Below, piece after piece: positions 26,498 through 34,223 of a stretch of 38,795 bases of DNA; within the stretch, counting starts at the first letter, position 1, and each line of letters starts with the position of its first letter. The notes beneath the pieces are model-generated. The model had not been told where the DNA came from and ran no database searches. It saw only the letters and a program-made list of their open reading frames with translations. The DNA comes from Parachlamydiales bacterium. GTDB taxonomy: Bacteria > Chlamydiota > Chlamydiia > Chlamydiales > Parachlamydiaceae. The stretch spans positions 1 through 38,795 of the forward strand of contig JAGVJP010000107.1 in the NCBI GenBank assembly GCA_020051075.1, in the 5' to 3' direction. The position numbers and the translations under genes were made by a program.

Positions 26498-27853
26498 ATG
26501 CGATTTTTTGAACACAAATTAGCTTTAATCCTCCTCGTCATTGCGAGTCCTCTTCTTTTCTTACCCAAGATTAACCTCATCAATGTTGGGAGCGAAACCG
26601 CTGGCTTGCGTATTGACGATTTAGTGTTGCTGATCATCGGTACTTGTCTGATGTTATCGCATGCTCTATCGCATAAGAAACTCTATAAAATCGAAGGGTG
26701 GATCCTCGCTCTGACAACAGTTTCCCTATTTTCTTTTTTTTCTAATTACTGGCTTGTGTCTCTAGACATCTTGCCGCTTAATGCCAAAATATTTTACGCT
26801 GTCAGGCTCCTTGAGTATTTCATCTTCTTCTATATCGGCGGTTTAGTCTATCAATACTTCGATGGCCCTCTATTTATCCGTGCTTTTTTCATTTGGAATT
26901 TTTTGTTGATGGCCCTGCAAAAAATGGGGTTAGCAGGAGCTCTAACAGTAGAGGGGTATAGCTCTAACGTCTCTGAGAGGGTTCAAGGAGTCGCTTCTTT
27001 CCCATCTGAAATGGGACTTCTACTGAACCTTCTGTTTTGTTGGATGATTTATGACGACGACAACCGTTCCCGTTTTGTCAACCTTTTTGCTTCTCCCCTT
27101 GTCAGAAGCTTCTTGAATAAGTCATACCTCTATTTGATGTTTGTGATATTTGGCGTTTTCATCGTATTTACAGGGAATCGCATCTCTATTTTAGCTTTGC
27201 TTTTTTGCTTCGTTTTCCGCCTTAAAAAAGAATTCAGCTTTCGCTGTGTCAGCTCTCTCTTTTTGCTGTCGATGATTGTGCCTGTTGTTTTGACAGGGAT
27301 TATTCTCTTGATCTCCAAGACGGCGTCGGTCTATGAACGAAGCTCAGGACTTTTTTCATTCCGAAATTTTCAGCTTATTGCTGTTGTTTGGGATAATATT
27401 GATATGGAGAAAGACCCTGTTGAAAATCAATCAATTGATTCCGCGCGATACGACATCAGCTGGTGGCTTCGGATTCATAAATGGATTTATGTGATGAAAT
27501 CCTACGCTTATCACCCAATATGCTATCTCCAAGGGTTGGGCCCAGGCTATGCATGGACGGCTCTTGATGGAGGATGGCTTCGGATCTTTGTCGAATATGG
27601 AATCGTTGGTGCGATCTTATATTTTAAGTTCTTCTTATCGATCTATAGGATTAATCCACAGACGAAATGGATGATGATCGCTTTTGGCATCAACATGATC
27701 TTCTTCGACGCCTACTTGGCCTATAAAACGATGAGCTTCCTCTTACTTACTTCAGGATATGCTTTTGAGAAAAAACTTCGCTCTCTTCCAGCCCCTGATG
27801 AAATGGCGAAACTTGAAATCCCTTTAGGATCAAGCAGGCGATTTGCAATTTAA
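26498..27853 (+). CDS. O-antigen polymerase/ligase-like multispanning membrane protein (Wzy-like)
   Basis: This is a roughly 451-residue integral membrane protein with about ten to twelve hydrophobic segments. The frame opens at a TTG (26435), but the first membrane helix starts right after ATG 26498 (KLALILLVIASPLLFL), so I use that start; neither has a clear ribosome site. Family features are a large loop before the last helices and the motif GLGPG followed by DGGWLRIFVEYGIVGAI, which is the Wzy_C/O-antigen ligase type signature. The protein may polymerise repeat units or ligate chains. It is transcribed divergently from the wza operon and lies in the same surface-polysaccharide locus as the ABC exporter downstream. 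Confidence 0.85.
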   Translation: MRFFEHKLALILLVIASPLLFLPKINLINVGSETAGLRIDDLVLLIIGTCLMLSHALSHKKLYKIEGWILALTTVSLFSFFSNYWLVSLDILPLNAKIFYAVRLLEYFIFFYIGGLVYQYFDGPLFIRAFFIWNFLLMALQKMGLAGALTVEGYSSNVSERVQGVASFPSEMGLLLNLLFCWMIYDDDNRSRFVNLFASPLVRSFLNKSYLYLMFVIFGVFIVFTGNRISILALLFCFVFRLKKEFSFRCVSSLFLLSMIVPVVLTGIILLISKTASVYERSSGLFSFRNFQLIAVVWDNIDMEKDPVENQSIDSARYDISWWLRIHKWIYVMKSYAYHPICYLQGLGPGYAWTALDGGWLRIFVEYGIVGAILYFKFFLSIYRINPQTKWMMIAFGINMIFFDAYLAYKTMSFLLLTSGYAFEKKLRSLPAPDEMAKLEIPLGSSRRFAI

Positions 27854-27876
27854 GCGGTCGCAAGATGTGAGAATGC

Positions 27877-28056
27877 AAACATCTGTGAGTGCGGAGTGGT
27901 CGTCAGCTTCTATTAAACGCAAAGTCGCAAAGACGCAAAGGATCGAATTGAGATAAAAAATGAAAATTAAAGATGAAAAAACGATGAAAGAATTCTCTTC
28001 TTTGCGTCTTCGTGCCTTTGCGTCTTTGCGTTTAATAGAAGTTAAGGACCATTCTG
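27877..28056. repeat. TTTGCGTCTTTGCG-family repeat with inverted arms
   Basis: CTTCTATTAAACGCAAAG (27907-27924) and its exact reverse complement (28024-28041) flank about 100 AT-rich bases. Both arms extend inward as short tandem TTTGCGTC units. The stretch before the left arm, ATCTGTGAGTGC from 27881, is shared in inverted form with the block at 34101-34172. This fills the whole gap between the convergent Wzy-like and Wzt-like genes and may serve as a two-way terminator. Confidence 0.7.
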
Positions 28057-28098
28057 AACTTAAAGACGTAGTAGTGAAGTTAAGGAGAGAGGGAATTG

Positions 28099-29361
28099 TT
28101 ATGCTGGCAGCTGCCAACGGTTTCCTAAACTAATTCCGTCTTTTTGCCCTCCCCGCTCTTTTTTAATTTTGTCGTTTTCTGAATAGACGGCGAACTTGAG
28201 GAATACCTCATCGGAGAGGATTTTCTTTGTGTTTAGAAGGGAGCAGTCAAGCCTAATTTGATATTCTCCTGGGTGAAAGAGCTCTAAATCGAGTTCAAAG
28301 GCAAGATTGTGCTGTCCTTGGATCAAAGAGAGGTCTTGATATTCTTCTTTATCGCATAGGCGGGTACGGGCGATTGTTTGATTATTAGAATTGAGTATGC
28401 TAAAGCCTATGATGATATCAGCATGGGGTTTGACAATTTCAGCTCCAATATTCAACACCGTTTTTTCACCTTGGGTAAAGTAGCTGGCATCAGAGACGGG
28501 CTTTTTCAGCTTTGCATGATAGAAACGAACATGTTCATCACCGGCATCGCCTTCCCAGTGGAGTCCAGCCGTTGGGCAGCTTCTGACATATCGGCTGACA
28601 CACTCTTTGATTGGTTCGTGGGAGACCATCCGCCCTTTCTCTAAGAAAAGCCCTGTTGTACAAAGCGATAAGACAGAGTTGATGCTGTGGCTGACAAAAA
28701 TGACTGTGCTTCCTTGGTCGCCCATCTCATTGATCTTGTTGACACATTTTTCCTGAAATTGCATATCCCCGACTGCAAGAACCTCATCGATGATCAGCAG
28801 CTCAGTATGTAGATGGGCTGCAATCGCAAAACCTAGTCTCATATACATGCCTGAGGAGTAGCGCTTGATCGGAGTGTCAAGGAATTTTTCCACATCGGCA
28901 AATGCAACGATTTCATCGAATTTCTTTTTAATTTCTTCATAGGACATGCCCATGACCGCTCCATTGAGGAAAATGTTTTCACGGCCAGTCAATTCTGGGT
29001 GAAATCCTGTGCCAACTTCGAGAAGGCAGGCAATCCGGCCTCTGATTTGAATAGACCCAGAAGTGGGGTCAGTGATGCGAGAAAGGAGCTTAAGGAGTGT
29101 CGACTTCCCTGCCCCGTTTCTTCCTAGGATAGCAAGGCGATCACCTTCTTGAATATCAAAGGAGAGGTCTTGTAAAGCCCAAAAATCTTCTGTCGTCTGT
29201 TGCGATTGTTTTGGATTGTGCTTAAAAGGGTGTTGGAGCCGTTGTAGGAATCTTCTTCCGTAATTCGTCAGATTCTCCTTTAAGGAGCCATGAACGTCGG
29301 CTCCTTGATGGCTGATGGAATATTTTTTTGAGAGATTTTTAACTTTAACGATCGGCGGCAT
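28099..29361 (-). CDS. wzt: ABC transporter ATPase for polysaccharide export (Wzt-like) with C-terminal carbohydrate-binding domain
   Basis: This is a 420-residue protein. I use ATG 29361; an in-frame TTG lies at 29379. The ABC domain (about 1-245) has Walker A GRNGAGKST, the short signature YSSGMYMRLGF typical of O-antigen/teichoic exporters, and Walker B LLIIDEVLAVGD. It also has the WALQDLSFDI N-terminal block. Residues about 270-405 form the Wzt_C-type beta-sandwich (FYHAKLKKP, FSILNSNNQTI, FHPGEYQIRLDCSLL), which in O9a-type systems binds the terminal modification of the finished chain. It is 24 bp behind the permease gene in one operon. The C-terminal domain suggests chain export depends on a specific cap. 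Confidence 0.92.
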   Translation of the reverse strand: MPPIVKVKNLSKKYSISHQGADVHGSLKENLTNYGRRFLQRLQHPFKHNPKQSQQTTEDFWALQDLSFDIQEGDRLAILGRNGAGKSTLLKLLSRITDPTSGSIQIRGRIACLLEVGTGFHPELTGRENIFLNGAVMGMSYEEIKKKFDEIVAFADVEKFLDTPIKRYSSGMYMRLGFAIAAHLHTELLIIDEVLAVGDMQFQEKCVNKINEMGDQGSTVIFVSHSINSVLSLCTTGLFLEKGRMVSHEPIKECVSRYVRSCPTAGLHWEGDAGDEHVRFYHAKLKKPVSDASYFTQGEKTVLNIGAEIVKPHADIIIGFSILNSNNQTIARTRLCDKEEYQDLSLIQGQHNLAFELDLELFHPGEYQIRLDCSLLNTKKILSDEVFLKFAVYSENDKIKKERGGQKDGISLGNRWQLPA

Positions 29362-29385
29362 AGTTGACCAATTCTTCAACAGTGT

Positions 29386-30216
29386 TTAAATAATATCTGT
29401 AAAAATGCGTTCCATTTTGCGGAAGAAACGAAAACCAACTGCCAGGATACCAGCAGTGACTAAACAAGACAAAGTGAGTGCAAGAGGGAGATCTGGATGA
29501 TAAATCCCAAAGCAACACCAGCGGAATCCTTCAATGATTCCTGCCATAGGATTGAGGAAATAGATCCACCTCCAGGTTTCTGGGATGAGGAAACTGCCGT
29601 AGCCGACAGGAGAAATAAACATTCCAAATTGCACAACAAAAGGGACAATGAAACGGAAATCACGGTAGCGAACGGTTGTGGCTGAGACGAAAAGGCCGGC
29701 TCCTAAGGATAAAAGGAGGCTTAATAGGATGAAAAGAGGAAGGGCTAGTATCGTCAAATGATTCAGATTCCCCGTAATGAGCAACAGCACGAGCAACATC
29801 GCTAGACTGATCAGAAAATCGGTCAATTGGACGATGACTTGGGAAATGGGCAAGATAATACGGGGAAAATAGACCTTGGAAATCATCTGTGAGTTGCCGA
29901 TCAAGCAATTGCTGCAATCGACCAAAGAGGTTGAAAAAAGCTGCCAAGGAAGCATTCCTGCTAATACAAAGAAAGAGTAATTGACATTATCAGAAGGGAG
30001 TTTAGCGACAGAACCGAAAACAAAGGCAAAAATCGCCATGTTTATTAGCGGACGGATGATGGCCCAAATCACTCCTAAGGCAGTTTGTTTATACCGGACA
30101 ACGATATCCCGCCAAGCGAAGAAATAGAAGAGCTCTCGATAGCGGAAAAGGTCTTTAAAATACTCTTTTTCGAGATTGTCCGGGTCGATTAGGATTTCAT
30201 ATTGATTTTTTGTCAT
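29386..30216 (-). CDS. wzm: ABC-2 type polysaccharide export permease (Wzm-like)
   Basis: This 276-residue inner-membrane permease has about six membrane helices and pairs with the ATPase encoded just downstream. The family marker at the N-terminus is LFRYRELFYFFAWRDIVVRY followed by KQTALGVIWAIIRP. Further typical segments are VFGSVAKLPS, SKVYFPRIILPIS and the late motif YFLNPMAGIIEGFRW. It should export lipid-linked polysaccharide across the inner membrane. The ATG has no strong ribosome site. A tiny open frame with a near-perfect AAAAGGAGG lies in the 95-bp leader. Confidence 0.93.
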   Translation of the reverse strand: MTKNQYEILIDPDNLEKEYFKDLFRYRELFYFFAWRDIVVRYKQTALGVIWAIIRPLINMAIFAFVFGSVAKLPSDNVNYSFFVLAGMLPWQLFSTSLVDCSNCLIGNSQMISKVYFPRIILPISQVIVQLTDFLISLAMLLVLLLITGNLNHLTILALPLFILLSLLLSLGAGLFVSATTVRYRDFRFIVPFVVQFGMFISPVGYGSFLIPETWRWIYFLNPMAGIIEGFRWCCFGIYHPDLPLALTLSCLVTAGILAVGFRFFRKMERIFTDII

Positions 30217-30311
30217 GAATACCTGGTTTTAGTGGAGGATTCTAACACTGTCGACGATAATCTGCAAGAATAGAAAGCCAATCTTGCATATCCTCCTTTT
30301 GTTCCTTTTGC

Positions 30312-31193
30312 TTATCCATTGCGAGAAATCTTGCTATTGATGAAATCGATAAATACGCGGACTTTTGCCGGGATAAAGCGTCGTTGCGGGAAAGCAGTAT
30401 AGAGAGGGATTTCCATTTTGGTGTAAGAACTGAGCAGTTCCACTAATTCGCCCCTGCTTATCAGCTCTCTAACGACATAATCGTGAAGCTTCACAATCCC
30501 CAGGCCTTCTTGGGCTAATTTTAACATTGCCTCAGTGTCGTTTAAACGAAGGTAGGGTTTAAGTGTGACGACATCTTTATTGTCGAAGATGAGCTCGTTG
30601 TCAGGTTTTCGCATAGCATGAGTGATGTAACGGTGTTCGAGAAGATCTTTAGGCTTTTTCGGCGTTCCAAAGTTCTTAAGATAATCAGGAGAGGCACAAA
30701 ATGAATATGAAGTTGTTAAAATACGTTTTTGAATCATATCGCCCGTGGCGGAAATACTCATTCCAATCAGGACATCAATTGACTCAGCGTTGATGTCTGG
30801 CATTCTCTCACCTAGTTCTAAAGTCATTTCTATCTGTGGATAGAGGGAGAGGAACTCTTTTAAATGAGGCACAATATACGAATTTGCAAAATGCCGGCCG
30901 CTAAATACTTTTAAAATCCCGTGCGGAATGACTTTCATGTTAGAAACTAAATCTGAAGCAGCGTCTACTTCCTCGAGGACGCGTTGACATTGTGCACAAT
31001 AATTTTCACCCACCTCGGTGAATTCTAGTTTTCTAGTGGAACGAAGGATCAACTGCAATCCCACTTCTTCCTCCAGACGAGATATTTGTTTGCTTACAGC
31101 AGCAGGTGAAATTTTTAGCTCTCGCGCTGCTGCAGCAAGGCTTCCCAGTGATGAGACTAAAACCAATGTTTTCATCTGTGAGATCTCAACCAT
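30312..31193 (-). CDS. LysR-family transcriptional regulator
   Basis: This 293-residue protein has an N-terminal winged helix-turn-helix (residues about 3-60: LVLVSSLGSLAAAARELKIS, then AVSKQISRLEEEVGLQL) and a substrate-binding domain (about 90-290) with two periplasmic-binding-like lobes. The sequence LLEHRYITHA and the C-terminal FPQRRFIPAKVRVFIDF are typical of the AaeR/DsdC-like group of LysR proteins. It is transcribed away from an MFS exporter, the common arrangement in which the regulator controls its divergent neighbour. Its inducer is unknown. An operator-like palindrome lies in the shared 114-bp gap. Confidence 0.93.
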   Translation of the reverse strand: MVEISQMKTLVLVSSLGSLAAAARELKISPAAVSKQISRLEEEVGLQLILRSTRKLEFTEVGENYCAQCQRVLEEVDAASDLVSNMKVIPHGILKVFSGRHFANSYIVPHLKEFLSLYPQIEMTLELGERMPDINAESIDVLIGMSISATGDMIQKRILTTSYSFCASPDYLKNFGTPKKPKDLLEHRYITHAMRKPDNELIFDNKDVVTLKPYLRLNDTEAMLKLAQEGLGIVKLHDYVVRELISRGELVELLSSYTKMEIPLYTAFPQRRFIPAKVRVFIDFINSKISRNG

Positions 31194-31231
31194 TATTAAC
31201 CTATTGTTACGATATGATTACATTTAGTCGT

Positions 31232-31261
31232 ATTGTAAACAATTTATTATTTATCTACAAT
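31232..31261 (+). promoter_or_regulatory. Promoter and LysR-type operator for the drug exporter
   Basis: ATTGTA (31232-31237) and TACAAT (31256-31261) form an inverted pair. The same bases give a promoter TTGTAA (31233-31238), 17 bp, TACAAT, with a start near 31268, about 40 bases before the exporter's ATG. The left arm also belongs to the dyad ATTGTAAACAAT. A bound LysR dimer would therefore overlap the RNA polymerase site. Confidence 0.5.
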
Positions 31262-31307
31262 AGAGTTAATGAGTGAGTTGGAGTTCAAATTTCATGAGGA
31301 TGATATA

Positions 31308-32522
31308 ATGAATAAACAAATAAAATTATCAGTCGCATTGTTAATTGCTTTAGTGGGATTTCCTCAGATTAGTGAAACGATATACACTCCTGCACTTCCA
31401 AACGTTGCAGCGGGACTATCTGCAAGCGCATACATGGTTGAAGCGACCCTTGCCATTTACTTCTTTGGGTTTGCTCTTGGGGTGAGCCTGTGGGGAGCAC
31501 TGTCCGATCTGTCCGGCCGGCGTATTGCGATGTTCGCGGGGTTAATCATTTATGGAATAGCAACGATAGCTTGCGGAAACGTGGATAGCGTCCAAGCTTT
31601 GTTAGGGTGGCGTTTTCTGCAGGCATTTGGTGCGAGCGTAGGATCGGTGATTACACAGACAATCCTTCGAGATGCTTACAGCGGGGCTGAAAGATCTAAA
31701 TTATTTTCAGTAATGTCTGGCGCCCTGGCTTTTTCTCCTGCTTTAGGCCCTGTTTTAGGTGGATTCATTAGCGAATTCTGGGGGTGGAGGGCAAATTTCA
31801 TCTTCTTAGCTGTCATTGCGATCATCTTATTGATTTGGTCATTTCGCAGTCTTCCTGAAACGCGCCCTGCACAACTCGTTCGCTTGAGTTTAGCTCAAAC
31901 AGGGAGTTTGATGAAGACGATGTTAACATCACGCCTCTTATGGGGTCATGTTCTTCTGATTGCTTCGACAAATGGGATTCTGTTTGGTTTTTATCAAGAA
32001 GCACCCTTTGTTTTTATCGATCAGCTGGGGATGAGACCGAGTTATTATGGTCTTTTGGGAGTTCTTATTGCTGGTGCGACCATTGTTGCTGCGCGGTTTT
32101 CATATCAGCAAAGCGGGTATCTTTCACCAGAGAAGCTCATTGGATTTGGCACATGGTGTGTTCTATTAGGGAGCTTAGTGTTTACAGCGACGGTTTATTT
32201 AGGGTTTTTTAAGTTGAATAGCACCGGAATAGGATTAACCTTCCCAGCGTTATTTGCTATTTTCTTCGGGATGGGCATCATTATTCCGAATAGTTTGAGT
32301 TTTGCCTTAAAGCCCTATCAAATGGCTGCTGGGACGGCAGGTTCAATCTTTGGAGGCTGCTACTATTGCTTGATCGCTGGCTATACTTGGTTGATGAGTA
32401 TCATGCACAATGGAACCGCATTTCCTCTGCCTCTTTATCTCTTAGCCTTGAGCATTGTGATCATCATTGGCTATAGAATGATTAAACAGGCGTTGTGTTA
32501 TGTAGCACCACAGAGCCAGTGA
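31308..32522 (+). CDS. Bcr/CflA-family MFS drug exporter
   Basis: This 404-residue major facilitator protein has 12 predicted helices. ATG 31308 is supported by GAGG eight bases upstream; the frame extends to 31269 but would add a hydrophilic leader. The subfamily signature is visible: ETIYTPALPNVAAGL after TM1, GALSDLSGRRIAMFAGL as motif A in the first cytoplasmic loop, and RFLQAFGASVGSVITQTILRDAY further on. These are typical of Bcr/CflA drug-resistance transporters (bicyclomycin, chloramphenicol, sulfonamide). It is divergent from a LysR regulator that probably controls it. The substrate is not predictable. Confidence 0.92.
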   Translation: MNKQIKLSVALLIALVGFPQISETIYTPALPNVAAGLSASAYMVEATLAIYFFGFALGVSLWGALSDLSGRRIAMFAGLIIYGIATIACGNVDSVQALLGWRFLQAFGASVGSVITQTILRDAYSGAERSKLFSVMSGALAFSPALGPVLGGFISEFWGWRANFIFLAVIAIILLIWSFRSLPETRPAQLVRLSLAQTGSLMKTMLTSRLLWGHVLLIASTNGILFGFYQEAPFVFIDQLGMRPSYYGLLGVLIAGATIVAARFSYQQSGYLSPEKLIGFGTWCVLLGSLVFTATVYLGFFKLNSTGIGLTFPALFAIFFGMGIIIPNSLSFALKPYQMAAGTAGSIFGGCYYCLIAGYTWLMSIMHNGTAFPLPLYLLALSIVIIIGYRMIKQALCYVAPQSQ

Positions 32523-32527
32523 TGAGA

Positions 32528-32555
32528 TGGGGAGGATTAGGGTGCTCTCCCCATC
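32528..32555 (+). terminator. Possible terminator hairpin after the MFS gene
   Basis: ATGGGGAG (32528-32535) pairs with CTCCCCAT (32548-32555) around a 12-base loop, six bases after the stop codon. No clean T-run follows, so the call rests on stem strength and position. Confidence 0.35.
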
Positions 32556-32691
32556 CTTTGAAGGATTCCTAGGGTTTTATAAGATATTTAAGTCTTTCGC
32601 TTTGACATATGGCTGAGATGATCAACTTTCTCATCACTTTTCAGTGATCTCATTGGCTCTATGGTGATTTATCCAACAACGTGCATATCCG

Positions 32692-32720
32692 TTGAGTCTT
32701 ATAGAGAAAACGTATATATT
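32692..32720 (+). promoter_or_regulatory. Promoter for the membrane coiled-coil protein
   Basis: TTGAGT (32692-32697) and TATATT (32715-32720) are spaced by 17 bp. The predicted start near 32727 leaves about 34 bases before ATG 32761. Confidence 0.45.
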
Positions 32721-32760
32721 GTAAGGTTCCCCAAGTTGTTTGTGTATATTACAATATTTT

Positions 32761-34068
32761 ATGAAACCTAAAATCACTAATAGACAGTTCTTATCGGCTT
32801 CGATAATCATTTTCTATCTCATCCCACTCCTCTTTTTTTCTTCTTATAGCATTGGTTTGATGCCGCATCAAAAAAGTTGGGCAATCCTTTCTCTTGGTCT
32901 TCTCACAGTCGCTTGCGGGACTCTGACACTCCTCCTTCTCGTCTATTATTGGGAAGAATCAATACAGACTAAACTCAAAGATAAGCAACAGCTTCTCCCT
33001 CTGCCCAAAATCTATGAGCCTGATTATGACAAAGGAGATAAAGTTGCTCAAATCACTTCTCAATTAGATTTTGTTGGAAGCGATGAACAGGATCCCTCTG
33101 ATGAGAACAGTAAATCTGCAGAAAGAAGAAAAGAGGTTTATTTCACCGAAGAGCAGTCGAAGGAGGGGCGGCAAGAAATGGATCGTCTTCAGGAAATGGT
33201 TGCATTGAAAAATGAGGAAATTCAGAAGTTTTCTTTAGAGATAAGGGAACTGCAATTGAAGGTAGATCAAACCACACAGGATTATGCTGATTATCGCCTT
33301 TTTTCTGAGGAGCAGCTGAAGCAGAAGCAAATTCAACTCAGCTCACTCCAGCAAGTTGTCGAAGACCAGCGGTCTGAAATGGAGACAAGACAAGAACAAA
33401 TTCATCAATTAGATACCAAGATCCATGATTTAAGTTATGAAATCAAAACTTTACTTTATCTGAATGATGAAGAAAAACAAGTACTATTTCCTTCTGCCCC
33501 ATCAGCAGAAAGTTTAGTTGAGCAGCCTGAACCTCCTAATGAGCCTATTCAATCCTTGTTTGATCTTCATGAAGAAGATAGCTGCTCAGAAACCCCGATT
33601 AAGACACCAACTGAAGCTGTTCAATTATTAAAAAAATGCATTAACATTGCGCAGAAGCTGACAGGGGTCAACTACTTTGGAAATGAAATCTCCCGCTATC
33701 GCGAGTTGCCCACCTCTTACTATACGATTGATCAGCGCAGGCTTTTTGATAGCCTCCGCATTGAAACAAGGGCGTTAATTTTGGTCTACTCTCAGAAAGA
33801 GCTCAAAGTTCTTTTTGCAAATAATCAATCTAAATCGCTTCTTGGATGGACCCCTGATAAGATCGCTTCTGATTTTTCAACGATTTTCCAAGCCGGACTT
33901 GCCGACTGGAGGAAAATGATCGGTCTTTTATCAACGACGGTAGAAACTCAGGGACACCTTCTAGCTAAGACGAAGTATGGGCAGGAATTGTTGCTGAATT
34001 GCCAATTAGGGGTGATTCCAACAGGGCTATTCCGCCATTATGTCATTGCGATCCTCTATCCCGCCTAA
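32761..34068 (+). CDS. Membrane-anchored coiled-coil protein with PAS-like C-terminal domain
   Basis: This is a 435-residue protein of unknown function. ATG 32761 is preferred to the in-frame TTG at 32740. Two membrane helices lie near the N-terminus (about 10-32 and 40-62), followed by an acidic linker and a coiled coil of about 100 residues (roughly 135-235, Glu/Gln/Leu rich). The last 120 residues (from RRLFDSLRIETRALILVYSQ) have a PAS-domain look: LVYSQKELKVLFANNQSKS, then LLGWTPDKIASDF and a closing YVIAILYP strand. There is no kinase, cyclase or other output domain. It may be a chlamydial-lineage sensor or scaffold. Confidence 0.8.
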   Translation: MKPKITNRQFLSASIIIFYLIPLLFFSSYSIGLMPHQKSWAILSLGLLTVACGTLTLLLLVYYWEESIQTKLKDKQQLLPLPKIYEPDYDKGDKVAQITSQLDFVGSDEQDPSDENSKSAERRKEVYFTEEQSKEGRQEMDRLQEMVALKNEEIQKFSLEIRELQLKVDQTTQDYADYRLFSEEQLKQKQIQLSSLQQVVEDQRSEMETRQEQIHQLDTKIHDLSYEIKTLLYLNDEEKQVLFPSAPSAESLVEQPEPPNEPIQSLFDLHEEDSCSETPIKTPTEAVQLLKKCINIAQKLTGVNYFGNEISRYRELPTSYYTIDQRRLFDSLRIETRALILVYSQKELKVLFANNQSKSLLGWTPDKIASDFSTIFQAGLADWRKMIGLLSTTVETQGHLLAKTKYGQELLLNCQLGVIPTGLFRHYVIAILYPA

Positions 34069-34100
34069 CACGTTGTATTCAAAAAATACACTACGACGCC

Positions 34101-34172
34101 CCTTTGCGTTTTCGAGTCTTTGAGCCTTTGCGTTTAATAAAAGCTGAGATCAATTCTGCACTCACAGATACT
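34101..34172. repeat. TTTGCGTCTTTGCG-family repeat, single copy
   Basis: CCTTTGCGTTTAATAAAAGC followed by a variable stretch and GCACTCACAGATAC matches, in inverted orientation, the block at 27877-27941. It lies between the convergent PAS-like gene and coiA-like gene. A further GTTTTCGTCTTGCGTTTAAG fragment follows at about 34191-34210. Confidence 0.65.
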
Positions 34173-34223
34173 TTTATACTCACATTTTGAGTTTTCGTCT
34201 TGCGTTTAAGAAAGTTGTGGTGT

